Shown in pieces: positions 54,063 to 64,000 of a stretch of 64,000 bases of DNA (position 1 is the first letter of the stretch; the number at the start of each line of letters is the position of its first letter). Position numbers and translations under genes: made by a program. The notes below the pieces were generated by a model. It was not told the DNA's origin. It saw nothing but the letters and a program-made list of their open reading frames with translations, and did no database searches. This stretch comes from Phlebotomus papatasi (Eukaryota > Arthropoda > Insecta > Diptera > Psychodidae), in NCBI RefSeq assembly GCF_024763615.1, contig NC_077225.1, positions 2,976,001-3,040,000 on the forward strand, written 5' to 3'.

Positions 54063-55852
54063 AGAAGATCTGGGATTTTCTGGAGGAAGCTCCAGGAATC
54101 CTCTGACCACAGAAAGTATCTGAAGAGTCTCGGGCATAATATGCAAGAAAATCCCAAAAGATCTGGGATTTCTTGGAGGAAGCTCCAGAAATCCTCTGAC
54201 CACGGAAGGTATCTGAAGAGTCTTGGGCATAATATGCAAGAAAATCCCAAAAGATCTGGGATTTCCTGGAGAAAGCTCCAGGAATCCTCTGACCACAGAA
54301 GGTATCTGAAGAGTCTTGGGCATAATATGCAAGAAAATCCCAAAAGATCTGGGATTTCCTGGAGAAAGCTCCAGGAATCCTCTGACCACAGAAGGTATCT
54401 GAAGAGTCTTGGGCATAATATGCAAGAAAATCCCAAAAGATCTGGGATTTCTTGGAGGAAGCTCCAGAAATCCTCTGACCACGGAAGGTATCTGAAGAGT
54501 CTTGGGCATAATATGCAAGAAAATCCCAAAAGATCTGGGATTTCCTGGAGAAAGCTCCAGGAATCCTCTGACCACAGAAGGTATCTGAAGAGTCTTGGGC
54601 ATTATATGCAAGAAAATCCCAAAAGATCTGGGATTTCCTGGAGAAAGCTCCAGGAATCCTCTGACCACAGAAGGTATCTGAAGAGTCTTGGGCATAATAT
54701 GCAAGAAAATCCCAAAAGATCTGGGATTTCTTGGAGGAAGCACCAGAAATCCTCTGACCACGGAAGGTATCTGAGGAGTCTTGGGCATAATATGCAAGAA
54801 AATCCCAAAAGATCTGGGATTTCTTGGAGGAAGCTCCAGAAATCCTCTGACCACGGAAAGTATCTGAAGAGTCTTGGGCATAATATGCAAGAAAATCCCA
54901 AAAGATCTGGGATTTCTTGGAGGAAGCTCCAGAAATCCTCTGACCACGGAAGGTATCTGAAGAGTCTTGGGCATAATATGCAAGAAAATCCCAAAAGATC
55001 TGGGATTTCCTGGAGAAAGCTCCAGGAATCCTCTGACCACAGAAGGTATTTGAAGAGTCTTGGGCATAATATGCAAGAAAATCCCAAAAGATCTGGGATT
55101 TCCTGGAGAAAGCTCCAGGAATCCTCTGACCACAGAAGGTATCTGAAGAGTCTTGGGCATAATATGCAAGAAAATCCCAAAAGATCTGGGATTTCCTGGA
55201 GGAAGCTCCAGAAATCCTCTGACCACGGAAGGTATCTGAGGAGTCTTGGGCATAATATGCAAGAAAATCCCAAAAGATCTGGGATTTCTTGGAGAAAGCT
55301 CCAGAAATCCTCTGACCACGGAAGGTATCTGAAGAGTCTTGGGCATAATATGCAAGAAAATCCCAAAAGATCTGGGATTTCTTGGAGGAAGCTCCAGAAA
55401 TCCTCTGACCACGGAAGGTATCTGAAGAGTCTTGGACATAATATGCAAGAAAATCCCAAAAGATCTGGGATTTCCTGGAGAAAGCTCCAGGAATCCTCTG
55501 ACCACAGAAGGTATCTGAAGAGTCTTGGGCATAATATGCAAGAAAATCCCAAAAGATCTGGGATTTCCTGGAGAAAGCTCCAGGAATCCTCTGACCACAG
55601 AAGGTATCTGAAGAGTCTTGGGCATAATATGCAAGAAAATCCCAAAAGATCTGGGATTTCTTGGAGGAAGCACCAGAAATCCTCTGACCACGGAAGGTAT
55701 CTGAGGAGTCTTGGGCATAATATGCAAGAAAATCCCAAAAGATCTGGGATTTCTTGGAGGAAGCTCCAGAAATCCTCTGACCACGGAAGGTATCTGAAAA
55801 GTCTTGGGTATAATATGCAAGAAAATCCCAGAGGATCTGGGATTTCCTAGAG
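54063..55852 (-). repeat. sat1 in inverted orientation, about 19 copies
   Basis: 93-bp units reading opposite to 44304-47846, with the same two unit types interspersed. The array ends at about 55850 in a degenerate unit (AGAGGATCTGGGATTTCC) before unrelated minisatellite sequence. Confidence 0.96.
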
Positions 55853-56176
55853 AGGAGATAGGGAATCCACTGACATGATATTTTGAAAGTTGTATTCCAA
55901 CTTCTACAATGTAATACAATTTCTACGTTGTATTCCAAGTTCAAAATTGTAATACAATTTCTACGTTGTATTCCAACTTCAAAATTGTATTACAATTTCT
56001 ACGTTGGATTCCAACTTCCCCGCCCCCCAATAGTGATAAGTGGTTGAAATGATGATGATGATTGATGATGATGATGATATTCCAACTTCAAATATGTAAT
56101 ACAATTTCTACGATGTATTCCAACTTCTACGATGTAATACAATTTCTACGTTGTATTCCAAGTTCAAAATTGTATT
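55853..56176. repeat. 38-bp minisatellite with a GAT microsatellite insert
   Basis: Diverged units of about 38 bp built on TTGTATTCCAACTTC and ATTACAATTTCTACG run from about 55889 to 56015 and 56080 to 56176. Between them lies a short unrelated stretch with a C8-like run and repeated GATGAT (56048-56078). Confidence 0.85.
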
Positions 56177-56188
56177 ACATAGCTATAA

Positions 56189-57160
56189 ATGGGTACTAAG
56201 AGGGGAAAAGATGAAACACGTCATCAATTACACATCGTGGATACACCAACTGTTCCATTCCAAGTTATTCATATCGACCATTGTGGACCTTTTCCAAAAA
56301 GTTCTTCACAAAACGAAGAAGTTATCGGAATTGTGGATTCGTTCACAAAATTTGTTGTTCTTCGTGCTGTGAGGAACAAGAAACCCCAACCTGTTATTAA
56401 GCTGATTGAAGACATGGCTGACTTCGTAGGAATGCCAGCAGTAATTGTATCGAATCGCGGAGGCGCATTTGTGTCCAAAGAGTTCGAAAAGTTTTGTGAG
56501 GTCCATACAATCAAACATTCCCTGACGGCGGCAAGAACCCCTCGTGTAAATGGACATATAGAGAGGTGTTTCGAGGTAGTTAATTCGTCCCTGATGACTA
56601 TGAGCGAGGACCCAAATGGGAAGGATTGGGACAAGCACCTTAGGGCTGTACAGTGGTCCATGAATTCCATGAAGAATAGAATAACAGGGTTGTCACCTCA
56701 AGAGTTACTACTATCCTATCGTCCCCGAAATATCGTTGGAAATCAACTCACCAATGCGTTATTGACAGAAGTAGACGAGGAGATTGTTCCAGTAGAAGAA
56801 CTGCGTCGTATCACGATTGAGAGAGTGAAGAAAATTCGACACGCTCAAGCTGAAAAATACAATTCCTGTCATCTAGCTCCAGAACAATATCATGAGGGGG
56901 ATCTCGTGTTGATCAGAGTTGATCATCCGGCAACTGGTTCCTCTAGGAAACTATTGACGAGATTTAAGGGACCTTACGTGGTGTCGAAGGTATTAGGGGC
57001 AGACCGATATGAGGTCAGAGACTCAGAAACCGTTAGACTTACCCGAAAACCGTTTGTGTCTGTTCAATGTTCTGAAAGAATGAAGCGATGGCCAGATCTG
57101 ATTAATTTTGATATATCGGAAATCAGTTATGTTGATGATTGTGAGGATTCTAGTGATTAG
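56189..57160 (+). pseudogene. Ty3/Gypsy integrase fragment with an altered catalytic aspartate
   Basis: 323 codons without stop. The core has the first aspartate in FQVIHIDHCGPF, then VSNRGGAFVSKEF where the family has SDRG, so the second catalytic aspartate is asparagine, and the glutamate in VNGHIERC. A C-terminal GPY/F module (RFKGPYVVSKVL) follows. The zinc-binding region, RNase H, RT and Gag are absent upstream, where minisatellite begins. The open frame suggests recent loss or constraint, but the N substitution should abolish strand transfer. No LTR is identified. Confidence 0.85.
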
Positions 57161-57414
57161 AAAGAATTTTGATTATGATCTAATGAATTATACGTTATTT
57201 GAAAAAGAAAAGTGAAATAAATAAAATTGGATAAGTGATATGACTATTCAAGGAAATTAGAAGAATTTTAATTGAATATATCATATTCCTTTGGATATGA
57301 TGAACTACAGCAGAGACGTGCGATAACACTAGAATCAATGACATCATGGTTCGTCAGGGATTGTTCTGTATCTGGCAGACAACGATTCGTCAAGACCTGG
57401 CGGACAAGAACATC
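57161..57414. other. AT-rich 3' flank of the integrase fragment
   Basis: No gene or repeat found. It leads into the 27-bp minisatellite, whose first degenerate units may begin near 57350. Confidence 0.4.
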
Positions 57415-57681
57415 GTTCGAGATTTGGCAGCCGGGAATTTGTTCGAGATCTGGCGGACAAAGACATTGTTCGAGATCTGACGTACAGAGACATTGTTCGA
57501 GATCTGACGGACAGAAACATCGTTCGAGATCTGGCGGAAAAAGCTGTGTTCGAGATCTGGTGGGCAATGATATTGTTCGAGATCTGACGGACAGAGCTAT
57601 CGTTCGAGATCTGGCGGACAATGATATTGTTCGAGATCTGACGGACAGAGCTATCGTTCGAGATCTGGCGGACAATGATAT
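57415..57681 (+). repeat. 27-bp minisatellite, left part
   Basis: Units GTTCGAGATCTG(G/A)CGGACA plus a variable tail. Near the right side two unit types alternate, one ending ATGATATT and the other GAGCTATC, giving a 54-bp higher-order period. The frame encodes nine-residue repeats such as IVRDLADND. Split by the solo LTR that follows. Confidence 0.9.
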
Positions 57682-59163
57682 TGTTGTGGATGGGACTTCC
57701 GGAAGGCAGCTGACCGCGGAAAAGGGGGGCTAGACGATGAACTCTGGAGGGAATCTGTCCCCCTTGACAGATGAACCAATGACAACACAACCTTTTGTTT
57801 ACTTCTGTGTTTTATTAAATTTCCACTAGGGGCGCTATCAGCGCAAATGTACAAAGTCGATAATGCAGGCAAAATACAAGGTTATGTCTTCAAGAGGCAA
57901 ATGTCAAGAGTTGTTTTGGTTTTGTGGTGATGTGGTAGTGATCGTGACTGGGGACTTTCCTGGACTATCCGAGGGTTTTGGTGAGTATTTCCTTTTCCGC
58001 CTGCTTCACCCAGGCCTGATCTCCTTTGTCTAACAACAGCTGGAGGGTATACAGCGGTGTGACAAAGCCAACAGCTGGAGCAGGAAGATCCTTCTTGGCG
58101 TAGAGGGCAGGGTGGTTAAGCAACTCTCTCAAGGGCCCCCGTGGGGGTGGGTTTATCCCAGCAAAGCCAATGCCTTCTGTCTCAAGGCCAGAGGCTTCTA
58201 CGAGCTGCTTCCGGTGATGGTGTCGCGGCTTAGCTCGTGTCAGCAGCCTACTTGGGGCCGAGGTTACTCCCGGACGAAATGAGGGTGGCCAAAATGCAGG
58301 TGAACACCAGTATAGGGTGTCTTGGGTGCAACACAACCTCTACGTGGCAACAGACTTCACGGAGATGCTGCCCCAGGCCAGAGGGTTCACCAGGGCACGT
58401 AATCCCTCACGCAACGTCTGCAGGGAGATCAGGCTTCTGGCTTTTCCAGACTACACTCTCAGGGAGTCCGGATCTTTCACCGCACGGGGTCGCCCGAGAA
58501 AAGGGAAATCACTGCTGGAGTTCGATCCTCGAGCACCGCAAAACCCACAAGGGAAGGAAAGGTAAGTAGAGTGTGTGAGAGGAAGGGAAATTTTATCGCA
58601 CTAGGAGCTATTCAGGATGCTAGTTCCACCAGCGATTCTGAATGCTTCCAGCCAGTGCAAGATTAAGGGATCTCGGCCACCAGGAGCTATTTAGAGCGCT
58701 AGTCTCAGCCCGCGCTTCTAAATGCTTCTGACCAGGGCAATACAGAGGGACTCTCAAGTGCTACCGGGAGCTATTTAGAGCGCTAGATTAACCCGTGCCT
58801 CTGAATGCTCTATCCAGCAACAGTAGAGGTGACAGGAATGGCCACTGAGAGCTATAAGGAGCGTGGCTTTTATGCTACGCTGCGGTATGCTACCTGATCA
58901 GTGGAAGAGTGGGAAGGAGACGACTTACTACTTATTTCTCTCTCTTTCTCTCTCTTTAGGTCACACACATACACTAATTCACCAGAGTTGGCTTTAAGAG
59001 TGTGCCAAAGGAATTGATTACATTGTCAAAACCAACAACTAGGTCATTGCCCGATATTTCTGGTGTTCGCCTGAAGTATACGGGGATTTTACAAAAAGGC
59101 ATTTTTCGCCCCTAAAACACTCATAGGGTGCCGAATCCCACCCCAAAAGGATTCGACACAACA
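57682..59163 (-). repeat. Solo LTR of the A family
   Basis: 1482 bp from TGTTGTGGATGG to CACAACA, flanked by ATAT at 57678-57681 and 59164-59167. No internal region is attached. A few percent diverged from the LTRs of element A, with small indels. It arose by LTR-LTR recombination of an older insertion. The unit interrupted by it is complete once the duplication is counted once. Confidence 0.95.
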
Positions 59164-59530
59164 ATATTGTTCGAGATCTGACGGACAGAGCTATCGTCCG
59201 AGATCTGGCGGACAATTATATTGTTCGAGATCTGACGGACAGAGCTATCGTTCGAGATCTGGCGGACAATGATATTGTTCGAGATCTGACGGACAGAGCT
59301 ATCGTTCGAGATCTGACGGACAGTGCTATCGTCCGAGATCTGGCGGACAATGATATTGTTCGAGATCTGACGGACAGAGGTATCGTCCTAGATCTGGTGT
59401 ATAAGGATTTGTTCGAGATCTGGCGGACAAGGAGATTGTTCGTGATTTGACGGACAAAGATATCATTTGAGATCTGACGGACACGGTTGCTCGAGATCTG
59501 GAGATATGATTGTTGCAAATCTGGCGGATC
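59164..59530 (+). repeat. 27-bp minisatellite, right part
   Basis: Continuation of the alternating 27-bp units after the solo LTR, decaying after about 59390. The near-perfect part adjoins the LTR on both sides. Confidence 0.88.
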
Positions 59531-59961
59531 AGGTATTGTTCCCGAAAAAGAAAACAAACTAATAAATTACAATCACCGGGTCGGTGAAAATCAGGATTGG
59601 CCGATTGTAGAAGTTGACTCATATATTTACAAACTATAACGGTCATTATTTGAACATGGTGAGTTATTTCCCCTCGAGAAAAAGGGGTGGACGAGGACGT
59701 GCTGGATCGAAGAGTCAGTCGGGGCGGGGTTTGATAGAGAAAGAGTGAAGGCGTGGAAGAGCTAATTCGGGGTTTTGAGAGGTACTAAGGTGTATTTCCG
59801 GGGCTTCGCCCAACAGATGTTCGTGATGTAGTTGATGAAGTCGCAGAGAGAAGAAACTATCTCTCGGTTTTCCCTACAACATATAGGTATGTATACATAT
59901 CATCTATTCACTTGTAGAAGAATATAAATTGTTTCACAAATAGGGAAAACCGACTTTGGGT
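59531..59961. other. Unassigned stretch
   Basis: A short frame from ATG 59656 begins with a basic SRKRGGRGRAGSKSQSGRG stretch and stops after some 30 codons; it may be the start of a retrotransposon Gag but is too short to call. No match to other parts of the window was seen. Confidence 0.35.
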
Positions 59962-60160
59962 TTTATTCTTAATGGATAATCCGGTAGTCGTCGGGTGGGA
60001 GAAAAATTCAGTCCAGAATAAAAATCTTTTCTTCCCAAAGCTTTTGGTGCTCTACGCACCTTCTTCAGTGGCTGTAGAGATTTTTATTCTTTCATTAACG
60101 TTTTTTCAATTTACAAAAAATTTCTTACACTCACTCCAAAAAGGTCTAGGTTCTTCTGGG
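59962..60160 (-). repeat. PLE terminal repeat-like segment
   Basis: Matches 32574-32770 with a few changes. It contains the hammerhead-like motif with one core change (GAAA to AAAA on the minus strand, about 60040). It adjoins a related but different unit at 60161-60350, consistent with the tails of two PLE families lying side by side. Confidence 0.7.
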
Positions 60161-60664
60161 ATTAACGAGGTGGGGGTTCCCGAAATCGTCGGGAAAAATA
60201 CTTCACTCAGGGAAAACTCATCAACTTATCGCAGAGCTTTCGGCTCGGTCTCCAAGCCTTCATCAGTGGCTGGAGCAAAAAGAAAGAGAGCCATTCTTTA
60301 TTAATTAAATCATTGTACAAATTTTCCTCTTACACTTACTCAAGTCTTTCAATTGTTCTCTGAGATTCGTTCATTAATTGGGTCAGGATATTCACAGGGC
60401 ATACAGAGGGAATGGGGGCACTTGTTTTATAATTTTCTAGGATTTTTCAACACCGTTTTCCACAATTTTCTTCACTTTTTCTTCCTTCTTGGGCTTTGTT
60501 CAGGTCTCTAAATCGGTCTTTGTCCGCACTGATCTCTTTCATAGTCCAGAGGTTAAGCAACGGTTTTTCTGTTTGAGTCTTTTATGTCCGTTGGCAGTTT
60601 AAATTTGCTTCTGGTTTTTTCCCTTTCCCCTTCTGGAACATCTTCATCTCTCTGAAAAAGACCA
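60161..60664 (-). other. PLE-B 3' untranslated region with hammerhead-like motif
   Basis: Non-coding sequence downstream of the PLE-B stop. At 60236-60270 the minus strand has CTGATGA, a hairpin with a perfect 7-bp stem and AGA loop, then GAAAGC. The rest (60300-60664) has no further structure that I recognise. Confidence 0.6.
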
Positions 60665-62125
60665 TCATTCTCTCGCCGTGACGTCATCGATTCCAATTAA
60701 AGCTGCGTACACGGCTGAAAGCTTTTCGATATCTTGTCTTCTGTTTACTACTCTCGTGATGTTTTTATTGATATGTAGCATTTCTAAAAATAGCCTTTTG
60801 AAATAGTGTTTATGTGTATCAATAATTTTAGTGTCGTCGAATTTGAATTTGTGTCCGGTATTTGATGTATGTGCGCATAGTGCCGAAGCCTGTTCATTGA
60901 TGATTGGGGGCCTGCAGTCCCTTCGGTGCTGCTGGAGGCGATTCTTAAGGTGCTGCCCCGTGGTTCCAATGTAATGAAGATCGCAGCCCCCACAAGGGAT
61001 ATCATATATCACGTCTGACTTGTGCTCCATCGGTATGGGATCTTTTACCCTTGTGAAATGCTTCCGCACTATCTCTGTTGGCTTGAATGCAATTTTTCTG
61101 TTTCCAGGTGCCTTATTGATGGCATTCTTCCATCTCTCCGATAGCCCCCTCACGTATATCATCGAATGGAACTCCATAGTTTCATTCAGTCTAGCTTCTT
61201 CCACATTTGTACCTCCAGCTCCTCGGAGTCCTTGTTCCGGCCTCAAAAGTGATCGAATAATGTGTTCCGGGAAGGCATTTTTCCTAAGTACTTTTTTGAT
61301 CACTTCATCCGGGTTTTCATCATCTTTTGTAGTGAGATTTCTTACTCTATTTGTGAAATTCTTGGCCATATTTAGAAGCATATTGATTGGGTGGACACTG
61401 TGGTAATTTAGCATCCTCTGAGAAGAGCATGGTTTGCTGTACCCTACTGATTTTATGAGTCCATCTGGTGATCTGTGAAGCAACATATCCAAGTACTGCA
61501 GTTTATTTTCTACCTCCTCTTCTAATGTGAATTGGATTCTGGGATGGAAATCATTGAATTTTTCCAAGACATGTTGCACATCATCCTTGTGTATAGCCAC
61601 CAACAAATCATCAACATACTTCTTGACAAAGATGATTCTCAATGGGGAATTGCTCATAATGCTCTCCAGCACCCGCTGCATAGCTATATCAGCCACAATG
61701 GGGCTGATGGGAGATCCCATTGCCACTCCTTCCAGTTGTATGTACGATTCACCTTCGAATTGGAAATACCCCGAGGTAAGGCAAAAACTGAGAAGTCTTG
61801 TGAGTTCATCTTTGTCTAAAGCTGTGTGTCCTTCCATCTCACCAAATCTTCTATCCACCTCATTTAACACTAATTCAATGGGGACGTTAGTAAATAATGA
61901 GACTACATCCAAGCTCACGAGAACCACACCCTCAGGTAGTCTCTGTTCTGTCAGAAATGTGGATAATTCTTCGGAACTCTTGATATTTAACGGATTGTTC
62001 GCCAATGGAGAGAGCTGGAAAGCTACAAACCTCGCCAAATTGTATGTTGGGCTTCCCACAAATGACACCCCTGGGCGTAGTGGCACATTAGTTTTGTGGA
62101 TTTTGGGAAATTCACAAAACTTCAA
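60665..62125 (-). pseudogene. PLE-B reverse transcriptase and GIY-YIG endonuclease
   Basis: 486 codons in one frame. RT motifs: FPKIHKTNVPLRPGVSF, VVLVSLDVVSLFTNVPIE, EGVAMGSPISPIVADIAMQ and catalytic KYVDDLLVAI (about 61590-61620). The GIY-YIG nuclease has YDIPCGGCDLHYIGTT, RLQQHRRDCRPP and NEQASALCAHT, with the family's Cys/His residues, and ends at TAA-type stop 60665. About half of its residues match PLE-A, so it is a second family. The start of the frame is artificial; the N-terminus is in another phase upstream. Confidence 0.9.
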
Positions 62126-62611
62126 TTTACTAATTCATTATTTTTGGTTTGAATTTTGTGTGTGGGGTCCCTAGCCACTTTTTTGAATGTACTCTCATCA
62201 TTCACCACTATTTTCATCTTTTCCCTATATTCTTCTTTGTTCATAATTGTGGTTTTATTTCCCTTGTCAGAGTTTATAATTATAATTTCTTTTCCTCTTC
62301 TCTTCAGGAACTCCACTGTCTCCCTTTTCCATGCTTCAATCACCTTTTCCTGGGGCGTCAGGACCCTTGGTCTGCTCATTTCGTTCCGGAGGATATTTAC
62401 CATTCTGGCTCTCATCCTATCAGCCTCCCTCGTGGTTCCCATCGTTTTTACCACCTCCTCCAGGTCGGCCATAAGATGAAAAAGTGGTAACTCTCTTGTT
62501 CGTAGAGCAAACTTTGGACCCAGTGATAATAACTGTGCTACATTTACAATGAGTTCTTCTGGGACTTCGTCTTCGTTGGATATGGGAATGATGTCTTATT
62601 TGGGTCTATAG
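62122..62611 (-). pseudogene. PLE-B N-terminal region, out of phase with RT
   Basis: Minus-strand frame with Penelope N-terminal motifs VAQLLSLGPKFAL (about 62510-62550) and KEIIIINSDKGNKTTIM (about 62250), reaching TFKKVARDPTHK and a stop at 62122. The roughly 20 residues that usually link this to the PKIHK motif are missing and the phase changes at the join (about 62120), so a small internal deletion separates it from RT. It extends to about 62611, where PLE-A sequence begins. Confidence 0.75.
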
Positions 62612-63577
62612 GATACTGGGTTACACACATTTGAGACTTCACAACGATAATTTTTAACAATTTTTTTTTTAAATAAAATAAAATTTTTCTTCACAATAAA
62701 CACTTTCCTTTCTTTGGCGGTTGGTTTTGGCTTTCTTTTGTGTGAGAAAAACTGGAGTAGTTGTCCCCTCTCCCTCTCATGATACTGGATTTTCGTTTTG
62801 GCGGTTTGGACGGGTTTGGATTTTAAACTAGTTTCCTAATCATTCATTGAGATTGCATGCCATCGTTTCCTCCATATCATCGAGCAATGCTGCATATGCT
62901 GCACTGATGCTCGCACATTCAGATCTTTTGTTTACTATTTGGCGGATTTTCTTCTTGATCCAAAGTGCTTCTAATGTTATTCTTTTCCCTGAATGGTTAT
63001 GTGAGTCTATGATTTTTACGGAGTCAAAATCAAATTGGTGTTCCGTGCTGGCTGTGTGTGCACACAGTGACGTAGCCTGCTCATTCTTTATCGGAGGGCG
63101 ACAATCTCTTTTATGTTGCTGGAGTCTCTTTTTGAGGTATTGGTGAGTAGTGCCTACATAGCTCCTGTAGCAACTTGAGCATGGGATCTCATACACTACA
63201 TCACTCTTCAACTCCACAGGTGTCTTGTCTTTCATTTTGGAGAAGAATCTTCGGTTTTGGGTGATCATTTTCATTGCGATCTTCCCTCCACCTGCATCTC
63301 TCACACAGGACATCACCTTCTCCGAGATCCCTTTCAGGCACATCATCACATGATACCTGGGTGGTTCAGCAAGTTCCATCCTCACTTCTCTGACTCGTTG
63401 TGGATTCCGACTTCCCTGAATCACCGCCCTGATAACATGCTGTGGAAAATCATTCTTCTTCAACACCGATGTTATCATAGGTTCTGGATTCTCGCCTGGT
63501 TTTGTTGTGACGTTTCTGACTCTCCTCGCAAAGTTTCCTGCCATAGTCATCTCTGTATTGGTTGGATGCCCACTATT
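62612..63577 (-). mobile_element. PLE-A, copy 3, running into the terminal gap
   Basis: The 3' region 62612-62839 matches 41826-42049. The coding part 62840-63577 matches copy 1 but retains two bases near 63530 that copy 1 lacks, so RT thumb and GIY-YIG are in one frame (MTMAGNFARRVRNVTTKPGE through YEIPCSSCYRSYVGTT to the stop at 62840). The RT core would lie in the N run. Confidence 0.9.
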
Positions 63578-64000
63578 NNNNNNNNNNNNNNNNNNNNNNN
63601 NNNNNNNNNNNNNNNNNNNNNNNNNNNNNNNNNNNNNNNNNNNNNNNNNNNNNNNNNNNNNNNNNNNNNNNNNNNNNNNNNNNNNNNNNNNNNNNNNNNN
63701 NNNNNNNNNNNNNNNNNNNNNNNNNNNNNNNNNNNNNNNNNNNNNNNNNNNNNNNNNNNNNNNNNNNNNNNNNNNNNNNNNNNNNNNNNNNNNNNNNNNN
63801 NNNNNNNNNNNNNNNNNNNNNNNNNNNNNNNNNNNNNNNNNNNNNNNNNNNNNNNNNNNNNNNNNNNNNNNNNNNNNNNNNNNNNNNNNNNNNNNNNNNN
63901 NNNNNNNNNNNNNNNNNNNNNNNNNNNNNNNNNNNNNNNNNNNNNNNNNNNNNNNNNNNNNNNNNNNNNNNNNNNNNNNNNNNNNNNNNNNNNNNNNNNN
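63578..64000. other. Assembly gap, at least 423 N
   Basis: Undetermined bases to the window end. The gap begins within the RT of PLE-A copy 3, just as the first gap begins within copy 2. Confidence 0.99.

Noticed and set aside
57415..59530. Regular short repeats that could be taken for a CRISPR array
   Set aside because: The units are contiguous without unique spacers and the context is eukaryotic, so this is a minisatellite.

Overview
The window is a dense graveyard and nursery of eukaryotic transposable elements, with no recognisable host gene. Organism: Ty3/Gypsy (one with an envelope gene), BEL/Pao, Copia, Penelope-like and PIF/Harbinger elements occur together with very short (about 60 nt) introns and satellite arrays. 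This points to an arthropod, most likely an insect; I cannot name a species. Two N runs (43804-44303, exactly 500; 63578 to the end) are assembly gaps and both fall inside Penelope-like copies. Names A to G below are mine.

Left third (1-31.7 kb) is a multi-level nest. An old BEL/Pao element (E, minus strand) appears to have received a PIF/Harbinger element. Inside a Harbinger intron sits a complete errantivirus-like Gypsy provirus (B, 2013-23956, minus strand, target duplication ATAT). B itself was hit three times: Gypsy element A entered its 3' LTR (2109-7583, ATAC duplication), BEL/Pao element C entered its pol (13954-20158, CAGAG duplication), and a 1.8-kb non-coding element D1 entered its env (8190-10019). 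A second D copy (27299-29118, opposite orientation) lies in E.

Middle (32.5-43.8 kb): a Penelope-like (PLE) junction sequence is split by a short-LTR Gypsy element F (32834-41825, CTGGG duplication), whose gag is split by an apparently intact Copia element G (33332-38008, GAATC duplication). To its right lie two 5'-truncated PLE copies joined head to head.

Satellite block (44.3-55.85 kb): a 93-bp satellite array, then a 147-bp satellite array, then a shorter mirror-image copy of both, including the same 93/147 border. A 38-bp minisatellite follows.

Right end (56.2-64 kb): a Gypsy integrase remnant, a 27-bp minisatellite interrupted by a solo LTR of the A family (ATAT duplication), a second PLE family with reverse transcriptase and GIY-YIG domains, and a third copy of the first PLE family running into the terminal gap.

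How it fits together: A and B share LTR ends (TGTTGTGGA...CACAACA), a tRNA-Leu primer site and 4-bp ATAC/ATAT target duplications, although A has lost reverse transcriptase and the integrase core, so A looks like a parasite of a B-like element. The strongest novelty candidates are A, the tRNA-copy duplication in the leader of C, the D element, the mirrored satellite borders and the covarying hammerhead-like motif of the PLEs.
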